DNA of 64,000 bases from assembly GCF_000143535.2 (NCBI RefSeq), contig NC_037312.1:1612001-1676000 (forward strand), read 5' to 3'. Of this stretch, positions 37,911-49,500 are shown in pieces (positions within the stretch are counted from its first letter, which is position 1; every line of letters begins with the position of its first letter). The notes beneath the pieces were generated by a model, which worked only from the letters and a program-made list of their open reading frames with translations, had not been told where the DNA came from and did not search any database. The translations under genes were made by a program, and so were the position numbers. The DNA is from Botrytis cinerea B05.10 (taxonomy: Eukaryota; Ascomycota; Leotiomycetes; Helotiales; Sclerotiniaceae).

Positions 37911-39362
37911 TCACTCAGTGTTGATATGATCTGCCATTGGAATTTGGACTGCAGGCGCATGTTCCGCAGCCGTATCTTTGAATGCTGCTTCAGCTTGCGG
38001 CACTGAGTCCGATTCGCCAACAGTCGTATCTTTCTGGCGCACAGCATCCCATCTCAGATCTCCCCTGATGGCCGCCTTTTCTGCCTTTCCTAACCATTCC
38101 TCCCACTTCGCTGTCGTTGGTGCAGCCCCACTCGTCTTCACCCAACCAATTTTCTTTGTCTCTAAGATCGCGTACCACAATGTTCTAGTGAAAGAGGGCC
38201 TCCCTTCAACATTGTTCGGGTCTTGCTCCAGATTTGCACCTCTTGCATAATCAGGTGTAATCTCTTCACATTTGTAACTCGAAAGATCCCAGAATTTCTT
38301 TTTGTTCATCAAAGCTACCCCCCAGTACGCGCCGTTGAGAACGATATAGGACGCACCAATAGAGATTTGCATTTGAAAATCACAATTTCCAAGAAGCACG
38401 ACTGAGACCATGAGTAGACAAGTACCGATGCCGACAAGTACTCGGTAGAGATCCGTGCCAACAGAATATTGGCATTCCTCAGTTCCGTTATATAGTTCTC
38501 TGGCAACTTCTTCATTACATTTAACTACGACGAATGCTCCTTCCCTGGTGCGGATCACGACATCGCCCAGTGGAACTTTGATGTTGTTGTTGCGATTCAT
38601 GAGTGCGGGTGACCAATAAGATGCGTAACCGACAATTGATGAGGCAAGAGAGATAGTAAAGAGTGCAACACATGCTGTTCCGTCATGGGTCAATACAGCC
38701 CATATAAGAAGTCCAATAGTCAAGAGGAATGATATCAGAGAAAGACAGTTCAGAGGTGACCAGAATTTGGCTGGTACGTGGGGTTTCTTGTCGTCAACAT
38801 TGGTTCCATGATGGGTGATTTTGGCTCTGAGCGTATCCCGGCGTCGAGGTTGAGGAATTGTTCCGCTCTCTAAATGTGAAGTTTCGATACTGCTAGAAGC
38901 CGAAACCTGTCTCTCCTTGTTCGAGGGTGTAGGTGGAGTTGCCGACCGAGCAGAGGCATTTGCATGACTGATTTTGAAGACTTTGAACTCGAAAGGCTTG
39001 AGATCTTCTATTGGATGTATGATGTTTGGGAAGAAGTTGAGTGATTGTACATAAACCCCATTATGTACACCGACCACAGCAGCGTTGACTTGTGGCATTC
39101 GAGAGGGACGAGAAGATTTGAGGAGGACCTGCGGGGCGGGAATGATTCGGGGGAGCATACACATCCAAGACGAGGTCATAGTCTGAGAGTGATCAGCCAT
39201 GGCAGACTCCCCTATGACTGCCAAAAGTGACACAATATCTAATCGCCATCCCTCTCTGTCGTAGTTGTCAGTCTATGAACAGGATATGAGAAGTATGCGA
39301 ATAACGATATGACATCTAACATACCTAGCCTCTTTCCCCGAGGGAAACCATGAATTTGGCAT
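37911..39362 (-). CDS. Conserved-type four-helix membrane protein, function unknown
   Basis: Exons 39362-39325 and 39255-37911 give 460 residues; the 69-nt intron (GTATGT..GACAG) joins MPNSWFPSGKEA to REGWRLDI. Four hydrophobic segments are clear: about 181-201 (LSLISFLLTIGLLIWAVL), 206-224 (ALFTISLASSIVGYASYW), 285-302 (VLVGIGTCLLMVSVVLLG) and 309-328. The N-terminal about 180 residues and the C-terminal about 100 are hydrophilic; the latter is charged. Between helices 2 and 3 there is a hydrophilic loop of about 60 residues with two Cys (KCNEE.., EECQYS). I do not recognise a named family; the pattern fits hypothetical fungal membrane proteins. No catalytic motif is seen. Confidence 0.75.
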
Positions 39363-41180
39363 CTCGAATACTGTGCCGAAGGTCTATTGCCCGATGGCTA
39401 TCGTGTCAAGTCTTCGAGGTTTGCCTTCGAGTCAAATGTAGCAACCGTGCCTGCCGTTTTGCTTTCTGTTTCCTCTTTCCTCACGCACGTCTCAAAGTCG
39501 TAGATTTTAATTTGCACTTTGCCAAAGACCACTCTGTCAGTATCTTCTTATCCTTTTTATTTTCGTTCGTCTCTTGATTCTCTCAAGAAAAGATGTCCTC
39601 GTATATTTATTGATCATAGGGGAAGACGAAAAAAAGAAATTCACAGAGCCTCATGCAAGCTTGCCTACCTAGTATATATCATCCCATCCCATACCCCCTC
39701 CATCTTCAAGAGGGGGCCCAAAAGAGGAAACGCGTCTCACAAGCCTTGGGAGCTGAACAACGCGGAGCCAGTAGCGCGTGGGTCGGAGAGACCATTACAG
39801 GGGATGTGTCAGAGGGCTGTGCCTATATTTATTTACACGCCTCATCATCCTACCTCGTTCATTTCTTTTATATAACGAAGGTTTGTTTGGCGGCGTCATG
39901 CATTTGGAGCTTGTGGGAGGTTTGAATGTTTGGTATAAGATATACTTTGGATATCCCTTCTTGGCTACTGAAAAGAGTTTCATCATATGATTCGAATACT
40001 TTGTACATCCCCAAAAATCTCGAGAGTGTAGATTCCCTGTTAGTTCTGAAGTCGTCACGGGAATTTAGCGATTATGTCCTAGTATTTAGCGTCCATCCAG
40101 CGTTAAGACCACTCTAGAGCCCCAGTGACTTCCTCCCGTGAGCCCCGTCTAAACCAAATCTATAAAATAGTGCAGGCCAAGCCCTATAAGTGGATATTTA
40201 AGGCCCTCGAGAGACTAGCAGCGCCCTTTAGTCCCCCATTGTTTCGCATTTTCAAGGTTTTCTAACCACATGTTCATCCGACTTTTGTTTCGTTGGTGGA
40301 TTTTCCGGTTATTTTCCGTTTGTCAATATGTTCATGTTCAGCAAAATCTACATTCGGCGGCTATGCATGTATGAAACTTTGGAGTTCAAGAGAGAGGTAA
40401 GGAGGCGGCACAGCAAGCGGGGACTCTGAAGAAGAAAAGGCGATTTAGTTACTTGAATCCATTTCCTATCATTCAGTTTTGGGGAGGGGGGGGGAGGGGT
40501 ATGGACATTCTTCGTTCGTAAATGAAGGGGTATTGATTATACGCGGAGTCCACGGCTAATAAAAGATATGGCTGTTCTGTGTGTGGTCGATAAGACTCGA
40601 ACACCTGCTGCATATATTGATTTTATTTTCTATTTTCGTTGCCATTAAATAATCGATTGGATAACAGACAATGACCATCTGTTCAATAATGCCGTATTGC
40701 CGTCTCCGAACTCGAAACCATGCCACATATTCGTAGATGCCTACCCGTACCCGTCTAGGCATGTGGTCGTCTTGAGGCTGAATGTAACAGCTGGATTAAT
40801 TCGTTTCTTATTGCTCGTGTTGGATTCATTTCAGAGTTTGTACAGCTCCAACGATAAATACGTAGGAGCCAAATATAAGACAAGAGTCATAATTAAATAA
40901 TATGGTAAAAACGTAGTAAAACTCATCAAGTATAATAATCAAAATAATACACCCAAAATCCAAAGTAAGAAGTCGTCTCTCGTTGTGACTCGTTTATCAA
41001 AATCTCGTGCGCCTCAACGCCCACAATCATCTCGTTCCACCCATTTTCTGATTCCCAGCCCACAGCCTCATCTTACATGCAGTCGGTGGTATTAAATGAA
41101 GTCGAAACCAACGAAAGAGCCTGAACGAGGCACGATGGACGTGTAACATCATTTGCTCCCTTGATCATCGTGGTAAATAA
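39363..41180. other. Intergenic region, no gene seen
   Basis: About 1.8 kb between the membrane-protein gene and the deaminase. Short frames only. A strong G-run motif lies at 40481-40499. Confidence 0.55.
40481..40499 (+). other. G-run / G-quadruplex motif
   Basis: GGGG, A, nine G, A, GGGG: 17 G in 19 nt on the plus strand, enough for a quadruplex of three or four tetrads. It lies in non-coding DNA; alignment errors are also common at such runs. Confidence 0.7.
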
Positions 41181-43178
41181 TCAATGTCGACCAGACGCTG
41201 GTGTCCACTCATTTACCCAACCATATTCATCAACAATCCACTGACAGTAACCTCTCCATCGCGTCGTCCATTCCTTGGTAACGTCTTTTTTCTCCTCAGT
41301 GTCTAGGCAGCTATATTCTAAACTCCACTCTGCAAGTTGTTTCCAGCCATGAAGAGACATTGATTCAGAGCCGATCATTACTTGATAGAAGTCATGAGAT
41401 AAGGATGATCTGTTGTTTGTTAGTGAACGCTTGTTTGATAGGAATCAAGAGAACATGCCTATAAAATGTAGCATTGTCGCTATTAATCGTACAAGGCACA
41501 TTGTTTGCCAGTAATACCGGAAGATTGTGTCCTGCAATGTTCGGAGTGAGGCCAAGAACCTCGTTAGAGATAGGACATGATTCAATGGCAATTTTCTTCT
41601 CTTTAAATATTTCCATGAGAATAGGATGCCTTGCGACTGCATAACCATGCCCTATTCTCTTCGCGTTTAGTAATATCGCATCGAAAAGATTGCCGTCCAC
41701 TTCGCCGCCAACCTCTAGCGTCTCCCCACAGTGGAATATAAATGGGATATCCAGCTTTTGATCTCGACATTTTCGACGAAATGCAAGAAACTCAGGCACG
41801 AAATGTCGAAGCTCGTTTCCCATCTCCTCATGACCCACAAGATCAAACCCTAGATTCTCATTAGTGGAAGTGTGTAGGTTTAACATTTAAAGCACACTAA
41901 CCACAAAGTAGTTTCTGATACTTCTTCTTCAAATCAATGCACTCGTCTAACGCCATCTCAATTTTGCCTCTATCGAATGAGCGAGGCGTGCAATAAATGA
42001 CTTTCATACCACCGAAGTACTGTTTCTTGCTTCGAATCTCTTGCATTGTCTGGTGAAGCTCTTCGTCGATGATTTTCATAATCCCCTCATTGCCAATAGT
42101 TTTTGTGCCATCATCAGACTTGAGGGAGTTCGTAGCCATGAAATTCGGGCGTATCTCAGCATACTGGATGTTATCTTCGACAAAATCTTTAATACATTCC
42201 TTGGTGTAGCTCCTGAATGCCGACTCATAAGCAAATAATCCTTTCATCATCTGAGTTCTATAATTAAACTTTTCCCAGATACTAGTTATGTTAGCCATAG
42301 AGTTTCCCATCGAATGTGTATACATACCCGCGACCAGTTTGAGAGCAACCGTGAGCCTCGTCTTCCGAAATCAACATTTTTCTCTCGAGCCATGTTTCGG
42401 CACCAGATGTGCCGCTCAATCTTTCCCCGTTTTCGTCTATAAAATTGAACTGCCTTTGAAATTGCTTGTATGGCATCCATCTGTTGGAAACATAATCAAT
42501 ATCCGTGACATCTCCCAATGGAACATAAGTTTCTTTCTCCTCTCCTTTCACGTGGGTCGCTTCATGAGGTGTCATTACCATAAAAGAGATTCGTGAAGCA
42601 GTGTAATTTTCCGGTGACGTGAGAGGTAGAGTACTACGGATGTACATTGCATCAATATCTCTAGCTTGTTTGATCAAGAATCGTGCTGGCAAACATGAAT
42701 TGAAATGAATGTGAAGGTGGGCTCCTTTTGGCATTCGTTTTGCAATCTTCATCAACTCCGTACGATTGATGAGATCCACGTTTCCCAGAAAGTGCTCTCC
42801 TTGAGTTCTCTTTCCAGTAGCGAGACCTTTCGCGTCGACTGATTTTCCATAAGTATTGTCCCAATCATAATTTCTGATTCTCTGAACAATTTTTGCCGCC
42901 CTTTTTTCCACATCCGAAGCCAACTCTTCAGCTTTCGCGTCAAATGCAGTTCTCCGTTCAACTAGCTGAAGAGCCTGAAGAGCTTTATTATAATCTTCTG
43001 GAGTGTCGAATTCTCTTTTCTCAATCGCGAGACGGCAGGTTTCCTCTGCCTTTGTCCCTGGTCTTCCAGATTGAGGCATCTTCCAGATTCTGGCTCTCGG
43101 CTTCTCTCTCGGGATCTCTTTAATTTCGCTATCCGGCGCTTCCTCGCCGTCTTTTAGTACAGAGCACAAAACACCCAT
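41181..43178 (-). CDS. Adenosine deaminase-related growth factor (ADGF/CECR1) type deaminase
   Basis: Exons 43178-42328, 42281-41902, 41849-41459 and 41409-41181 give 616 residues. Zinc-site and catalytic motifs of the adenosine deaminase superfamily are present: His156 and His158 in MPKGAHLHIHFNS, HCGET (His450, Glu453), RIGHGYA (His478), SCPISNEVLG, and Asp535 in INSDNATF. The second Asp of the usual SDDP motif is Asn536. ADGF proteins deaminate adenosine to inosine and in animals are secreted; here the first ATG gives MGVLCS, an N-myristoylation consensus with an adjacent Cys, and no signal peptide. Introns 1 and 2 are 46 and 52 nt; the third (41458-41410) fits only as a GC-AG intron (AG|GCATGT..AACAG), which restores FYR-SSLSHDFYQVMIG. 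Confidence 0.9.
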
Positions 43179-44393
43179 CCCATCCAGTATGAATATCACA
43201 ATATTCTACAAGCAGTACAACGTGATAGCGTTATAGAGCCAGATAGACAACATATAAGTATCCGTTCAGATTGTCGTTGCCAGATTGCCCACATTTGTTG
43301 GAGATGTTGTAAAAATTGTCACGATCGCATGCTGGAGTGCCCTTGTGAGAACTCAGCCACTCTGCGCAAAAACACAGCAATCTCACTCACTGATCAGAGT
43401 TCCGAGCTCCCTATTGGCTGCAGACCTCGTGCCTGTGTGATGAGAGCGCCAGACCTGCGTTGGGTTGTATTTTGCAAGCGGCTGCCAAATTATGTACCCG
43501 AATTCAGTCAAGACAAAGGTGCTTTTTGTGTATGGTCGTGGAAGAGCGAATCGTGTAAGGAAGGAACAATGTCGTGGTTACGTTCTACAATAATTATGAT
43601 CAAAGGCTAGAGAAGAATCGTAAACAAGCGTCAATGGCTGATGGTTGATGAGGGGATTTTTGCCTAGTGGTGTGGTTATCAAGATAAGCAGCCTGCTTAT
43701 CATCGATCAAGCATGGCAATGCAAGGCAAGGCTGAATACAAGGCGATCTTGTGTAACCATGGCACTGGAACTTTGCTCCCCGGGCACCTAGTATGTATAC
43801 CTAGTACATGCTCGTATGCAGACTATGGTTGACATTGGCCGTCTTGGTTGATGACAGCCGAGCTTGGCCCATTACCGGTGGCCTTTTTGCGTTGGGGATG
43901 CCATCGTCTGCTGTCCACACGGGCTGTATGAAACTCGCCGAATACTCATCGGCACTTGTACAGCACACACATACAGTACTTCTAGAGCTCAGCTCCGAGC
44001 AATTGGGGAATTGGCGTCATAAACACTGGCCCAAGCATTTCGGAGTTGTCATCTAAGTGGAGAACATTTCTGTTGTGAAGTACGTGAACACATCGAGTAC
44101 GTGAAGTCTTAAAATTAAGCACACAGACGTGGTCATTGGTTTCCAGTCCCGGTTGGTCTCAAAACGTTCACGAAGAGGAAGTCGGTGTGCAGAAGACAAA
44201 GTCTAAAAGGTTATCATGTACAGAGGACAACTTTTGTATTATGGATGTAGCGAAACTACTCTATTATATGAATTTGCGCCAAACGCTCCTTTGCTACCCA
44301 GCCAATTTGATCGCCTGAAAGGTCTAAAATCTTTCTCATGCTAAAACATTGGCATCCATTCATTATCAAGCTACCAATCCAAAAGGTAGGTTT
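43179..44393. other. Intergenic region, no gene seen
   Basis: About 1.2 kb between the deaminase start and the 3' end of the SRP40-like gene. Short frames only; one (43808-44056) begins with a hydrophobic stretch but has no other support. Confidence 0.55.
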
Positions 44394-45827
44394 CTAATCG
44401 TCGAATTTAATACCCTTTTTTCCCTCGACGTCAATGAAACCGCCTCTGTAACTTCCACGCTTCTTCTTGTTCTTCTCCTTGGTGAAACCCTTGCCTTTCG
44501 TAACGATCAAATCCTCATGAGCCTTTTGCGCATAATCATATGGTACGAATGCGTTACTGGACAATCTCGGGTCGACTTTGGTGTCTTTTGGAATGCGAGA
44601 AAATGGTACGTTTTGTTTTCTAGGAAGCTTCGCGGCAGGCATTGGTGGTAATGGGGGATCTAATACTTTGTCATTAGATGGCCCCTTACCTTCGGAAAGA
44701 GTCTCGCTGGTGTCTGAGCTAGCTTCTGGCTCTTTCTCTGTAACTTTTCCAGAATCGCTCTCGGAATCAGAGTCGGAACTAGAGTCGGAAGATGAATCAG
44801 AATCAGAATCAGGCAGTGGCGTTTTCTTCGCAATTGATTGTGTAGAAGAATCGGAATCGGAGTCGGAGTCAGAGTCAGAATCGGAGTCGGACGAATCAGA
44901 AGAGCTAGAATCGTCTTCAGAGCTAGATTCCGATGAAGACGCCGAAGACTCTTTGTCGGTAGCAGCTGTCTTGGCCTTCTTGGATTTCGGGGCGTCTTCT
45001 GCTGAACTTGAATCCGAATCGGATGACGATGAATCGCTATCTGAAGTAGCTTTTCGTTTTAAAGTGTTGACTTTTGGTTTTGGTGAGGGAGATTTGACTA
45101 CTGATGGCGCATCATCTTCATCATCAGCGTCGCTATCGGAACTGCTCGAAGAGGACGACGAGGACGACGAGGATGAAGAAGAGGAGGAGGAAGATGAGGA
45201 AGATCTTCTGGAAGTATTTTTCTTGGCTGGTGGAGCGTCTGCCATCTCGACATCACTTTCCTCTTCACTTTCTTCCTCGCTGCTCGAATCACTACTCTCA
45301 CTGCTGCTGCTACTGCTGCTCGAGGTGTCCTCAGACGAAGCCTTGGCTGCCTTTGGCTTTGAGGTTTCGTTCTTTTTAATGGCCGCAGCTTTGAGTGCCG
45401 CAATCTCCTCTTTGGACGCCTGCCATTCATTGTAGATATTTTCAAGAGAGGTGGTAGGGCTGGTACCACCTGCAGTTGCGTCCTCTCGGTTGCGACGTTC
45501 AGTCTTCAAGGTGCGACTAGTTTGCATAAGTTCGTGCTGTTCGAGGAATTTGCCGACAAGATCGAGTAAATGAGAAGGAATTCCAGACTTTGGGGGTTCG
45601 CCTGCATCTCGACGGTTGAGAAGATCTTGTGCAATCTTTTTGTCCTGTTTGTTTTTCGAACGTCCATCGTTGCCAGATTTGTTAGCTGAGGCTTGATTGG
45701 CATCAGCACCAGAGCCAGCAGGGAAAAGCCAATCTGGTTGTGGTTGACCAGCAGGTGTTCTTCTCTTTCCCAATGCCTGCATATTGGCATTATCCGCCAT
45801 GCTGCGTTTGTTCTGCTTGGGCCTCAT
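44394..45827 (-). CDS. SRP40: SRP40/Nopp140-like nucleolar Ser-rich acidic protein
   Basis: A single exon of 477 residues from the first ATG at 45827; a second in-frame ATG at 45800 (AGCATGGCG) is equally plausible and gives 468. A LisH-like segment lies near residues 80-115 (IPSHLLDLVGKFLEQHELMQ). The centre is an acidic Ser/Asp/Glu region with a run of about 24 Ser and many DSDSDS repeats, ideal CK2 sites, broken by Lys/Pro-rich islets. The C-terminal about 60 residues are the diagnostic SRP40_C domain: FSRIPKDTKVDPRLSSNAF, AHEDLIVTKGKGFTKEKNK, KKRGSYRGGFID. Yeast Srp40 and animal Nopp140 chaperone snoRNPs in the nucleolus and Cajal bodies. The gene is divergent from SEC3. The long plus-strand frame opposite it is a by-product of the Ser codons. 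Confidence 0.93.
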   Translation of the reverse strand: MRPKQNKRSMADNANMQALGKRRTPAGQPQPDWLFPAGSGADANQASANKSGNDGRSKNKQDKKIAQDLLNRRDAGEPPKSGIPSHLLDLVGKFLEQHELMQTSRTLKTERRNREDATAGGTSPTTSLENIYNEWQASKEEIAALKAAAIKKNETSKPKAAKASSEDTSSSSSSSSESSDSSSEEESEEESDVEMADAPPAKKNTSRRSSSSSSSSSSSSSSSSSSSSSSDSDADDEDDAPSVVKSPSPKPKVNTLKRKATSDSDSSSSDSDSSSAEDAPKSKKAKTAATDKESSASSSESSSEDDSSSSDSSDSDSDSDSDSDSDSSTQSIAKKTPLPDSDSDSSSDSSSDSDSESDSGKVTEKEPEASSDTSETLSEGKGPSNDKVLDPPLPPMPAAKLPRKQNVPFSRIPKDTKVDPRLSSNAFVPYDYAQKAHEDLIVTKGKGFTKEKNKKKRGSYRGGFIDVEGKKGIKFDD

Positions 45828-46562
45828 ACTCAATGAATGTAATTGAAGGTGTATTGGTTTGGGGATTGTTCGCAAAAATTCAAAAATTACAGCTTATCGG
45901 CAGAAAAAAAAAAGTTCCCAAGGGAAGGAGAAATGATGGAAAGCGGCTAATCTACAATAAGATTAGTGCCGTTTGGTTTGATGCGGCGTACGAGTCCGCC
46001 TCGACTGCCAAAGCCTGGCAAGAATTCATGAGGGTTTGGAGGTGAGAGGACTTATTAGTAGGTATATAGGGACCCATTCTTGAAGCCTAGGTATCCTTGG
46101 CCCTTTTGCATAGTAGAATATTGTAGACGCAATTGATCTACCACATTGTTCGTGATCTCTCCATCAAAATACTCTATTGATATTGATGATTGAATTGGAA
46201 GACTCAAGAAAGGTACGAGTATCGCATAGCCAAAGATCGGATCTTATTATGCCCGTCTCGAAGGTCCTTGATTATGTAATGCGAATGGTGCCTGCGTGCT
46301 CGCTGGTTTGATGTCAGGGAACAAGACCTCGAAAGCTGGAGTCAAACTATAAGCACCAAATAACCCAATATCAGACTTGCACCTCATATACTCTTGTTTC
46401 CATGTGAGTTGTGCTGTGACTTTTGAATGCTATTTATCAATTCCAAAAAATGATTTTCGAGCCAACTGCAGAACAATTTCCAAGTCGCCTCCACGAATAA
46501 ATGATTGAAAAGGATACACAGAACAGTCGTCTCGATTTAACCAACGTGGCTCCGCCTGCCAC
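45828..46562. promoter_or_regulatory. Divergent promoter region, SRP40-like and SEC3 genes
   Basis: About 0.74 kb between the two start codons. Contains no further gene signal. Short frames at 45740-46045 and 46437-46751 lack family features. Confidence 0.5.
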
Positions 46563-49500
46563 ATGGACGGCTCTATACGAACTGGCTCTAGCGGGGTCAC
46601 TGGCAGCGATAGGAGTGGTATGAGCAGGGCAGAAAGATTCGAAGATGAGAAGAGACGAATTATCGAAAGCTGTTTTGGGAAAAAGGATCCAGATGGCTCC
46701 TGTAAGATTAGTCCGGTTTGCGCTGAAGGTGCCCGCTAACTCCTCCGTCATCTAGTATTGGAATCATACATCACACACATTAGAATCATCGAGGATGCTG
46801 CCTATCCCTCTACACCCCCTCCTTTAAACGCAAATCCAGATGCCAAAAAGCCTCGTCTTATAATTGTTGCAGTGCGCAAATCTGGACGAGTCCGCATGCA
46901 CAAAGCTAGAGAGAATGCGAACGGGAGCTTTTCAATAGGCAAAACTTGGATGCTCGATGATCTATCTGCGGTAGAGTCTTTCAGTGGAGCAGTGCCCGCG
47001 AACGCTGAGGAAGAGCAACGCAAGCAATGGGCCGGCGGAATGGGATTTATTGTAACAATTGGAAAGCCCTATTATTGGCAAGCCAATACTCAAAAAGAAA
47101 AGCAATTCTTCATCGCAAGCTTGGTCAAGATTTACACGAAATATACTGGTGGAAAGGCGCCAGAACTTATTGGGTTCGACTCTAGGGAAAGGGAACAATT
47201 GTCTGGTATTTCCTCTGCTGCACGACCACAACAACCTCCCCCCCAAGAGATGCGGCGGCCCTCACAACCCCAGCAACCATCCTCTTCCGCATCTTCTCCT
47301 TATGAACAGAATCAAAGTCGACCGTTCAAGCGCGAACCATCCCGAGAGCCTGTACTTCGTAGCCAACCTAGCCGAGATGCTATGCAACGCCCACCAGGTC
47401 AAATGCCGCCCAATGCTGGTCCAGCTTTTCCACAACAAAATTCCAGACCTCCTATGCGACCACAGCGCGATGTTTCGCCGAACCCCAGTGCTAAGCTACC
47501 TGGTGTTACACCTAAGCAGAGTCAAGCAAGTCTTCGTAGATTGGAGGGGGCTAATCCAAGCCAGGAATCTTTTGGGCGCAGTGACGACAGCAGCAGCTTA
47601 CCACCTCGCTCACGCGGCGGTACCAATGGGTTACCTAACGCACCTGGTCGCTTCCCTGATAGAAGTGTAACGCCAAACTCCCAACGCGGTCCTCCTGATG
47701 CTGGATTTCCGAGCCCGAAACGAGACAGGTCAGCGGATGCGCCGCCAATGCCTGCTCCACTAACGATACCACCGGAGAGACGTCGGCCGCCGATGCCAAA
47801 TATTGGAGATGCATCTCGGTTGCGTGGTGCAGATTCAATGGATAATATCGTGCCGGCGCCATTAGCTAGTCCTGGTATGCGGAGAGATGATATGCGCCCT
47901 CCTACCCGGAGTAGCGAACGATCGATACCTCGCGAACGAGATACCAATGGAAATGGTAGCATAGATAGCAAGCTTACAGAGCCAGCAGCATTGGAAATAC
48001 CCCGCGATGATATGGGAGACAGCAGCAAGAATGAGCCTCCGCCAGTTCCTAAACCTGCGCCAGCTGTGACTTCTCCCGTCTCTCCTATTGCTTCACCTAC
48101 TAGCCCCATTTCACCATCAGCAGAGGATCAAGAGGATGAGGAACTGCGCCCAGGCCTAGGACCAATGATCAAAAAGAAATCTAAGGGTGACATTGCTACT
48201 ACCTTCCTCAGGGCTGCTAAAAATGCAAACGGATTTAAGCCTCGTGCTGGTGGTGCTGCCGAACGTCTTAGAGAAGCAGCGCTGGCAGCGAAATCTCCAA
48301 ACGGCCCTGATGGCATAACCGGTGTGGTCCCAGCACCTTCCTTGCTCCGGGCATTAAGTAGTGATAGTGCAACTACAGTCAATGCTACCCCTGCTACTGT
48401 GCCTGCTACTGTACCTGCTGCTGTGCCTGCTGCTATGCCCGAAGTCCTATCTCCTCCAGTTGAAGCCCTTCCAGAGAAGTCAGCGGCACGTAAAGCTAAT
48501 CCTGAGGTTGTTCCAGAAGTCAAGATCACAGTCCCTGATAAGGATATACCTGGTACTGTTGAAGGTCCTCCAAAGACATCCGACCCAGGATCACTCGACA
48601 AGCCGAAGGCTCGCGAACCTAGACGACCAAAATCTGCTTCCGAGGCAATGCAGAAAGAGTTAGCGTCTTTGGGTATTGACCCAAGTTTCTTGGATGGTCG
48701 AGGCTCTGATCTTGTCAATGCTTGGGATGAGTTTGGATGGGTAGGAGAAGGTGTTCATACAAAAGTTATCGATACTTTGAAAGATGATGTTGAGCGAGAG
48801 CTCAACAAGGTTCAAGCTGGAGGCTGGCTAAACCGATTAGAAGAGGAGGATGAGCGAGTTGAAGCGATCAAAAGAGGACTGGATACGTGTATGGATGAAT
48901 GTGACGAACTTGATGGTTTGCTCACATTGTATCTTGTGGAGCTTGGCGTAAGTTGCTTCCACAAATGCTTTCCTGCAGAATTTTTTGTATTAATAAACCA
49001 TTTCAGACGCTCAACGAGGATATCGCCTACATCGAAGCCCAGTCACAAGGTCTGCAAGTACAAACAGCCAATCAAAAGCTCTTGCAGGTTGAGCTTCAAT
49101 CTTTATTGGATACGATATCGATTTCATCATCACAGCTTGATTGCCTCAAGACAGCATCGCTAGAGCGACCTCATGATCTCGAGTCGATCGAAAAATCCTT
49201 GGTTGTATTGTTCAAAGCTATGGTCACTATTGATCCCTCACTCAGTATTTCTGGTCCTAGAAGAAGCGAAGATGGTAGTGTTCGTTCTGGGAAAACTGGA
49301 GGTTTCGGCAATAGCGAAATCGGAAGCATGCGAGTCCTACAAGAGAAAAAAGATGTATACCGAGTTACGAGCGTTGAATTTCTTCAACGTTTATATTCCT
49401 TCTTGCAAATGAAATTCCGCGCTGCAATCGACGAAACGAGGAAAGCTTTAGACCGAGAAAAGGGTGGCAATATCACCAGAGCAGCCGGAAAGGGAAAACT

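Noticed and set aside
43808..44056. 82-codon frame with a hydrophobic start, possible small secreted protein
   Set aside because: The hydrophobic stretch is short and holds two Asp; no Cys pattern, no splice support.
44578..45435. 285-codon plus-strand frame opposite the SRP40-like gene
   Set aside because: It is the antisense of Ser/Asp/Glu codons and gives a Glu/Ser-rich mirror product. The minus-strand protein has the diagnostic SRP40 C-terminal domain.
47522..48718. Minus-strand frames of about 195 codons opposite SEC3
   Set aside because: They lie opposite the Pro/Ser linker of SEC3 and have no family signal.
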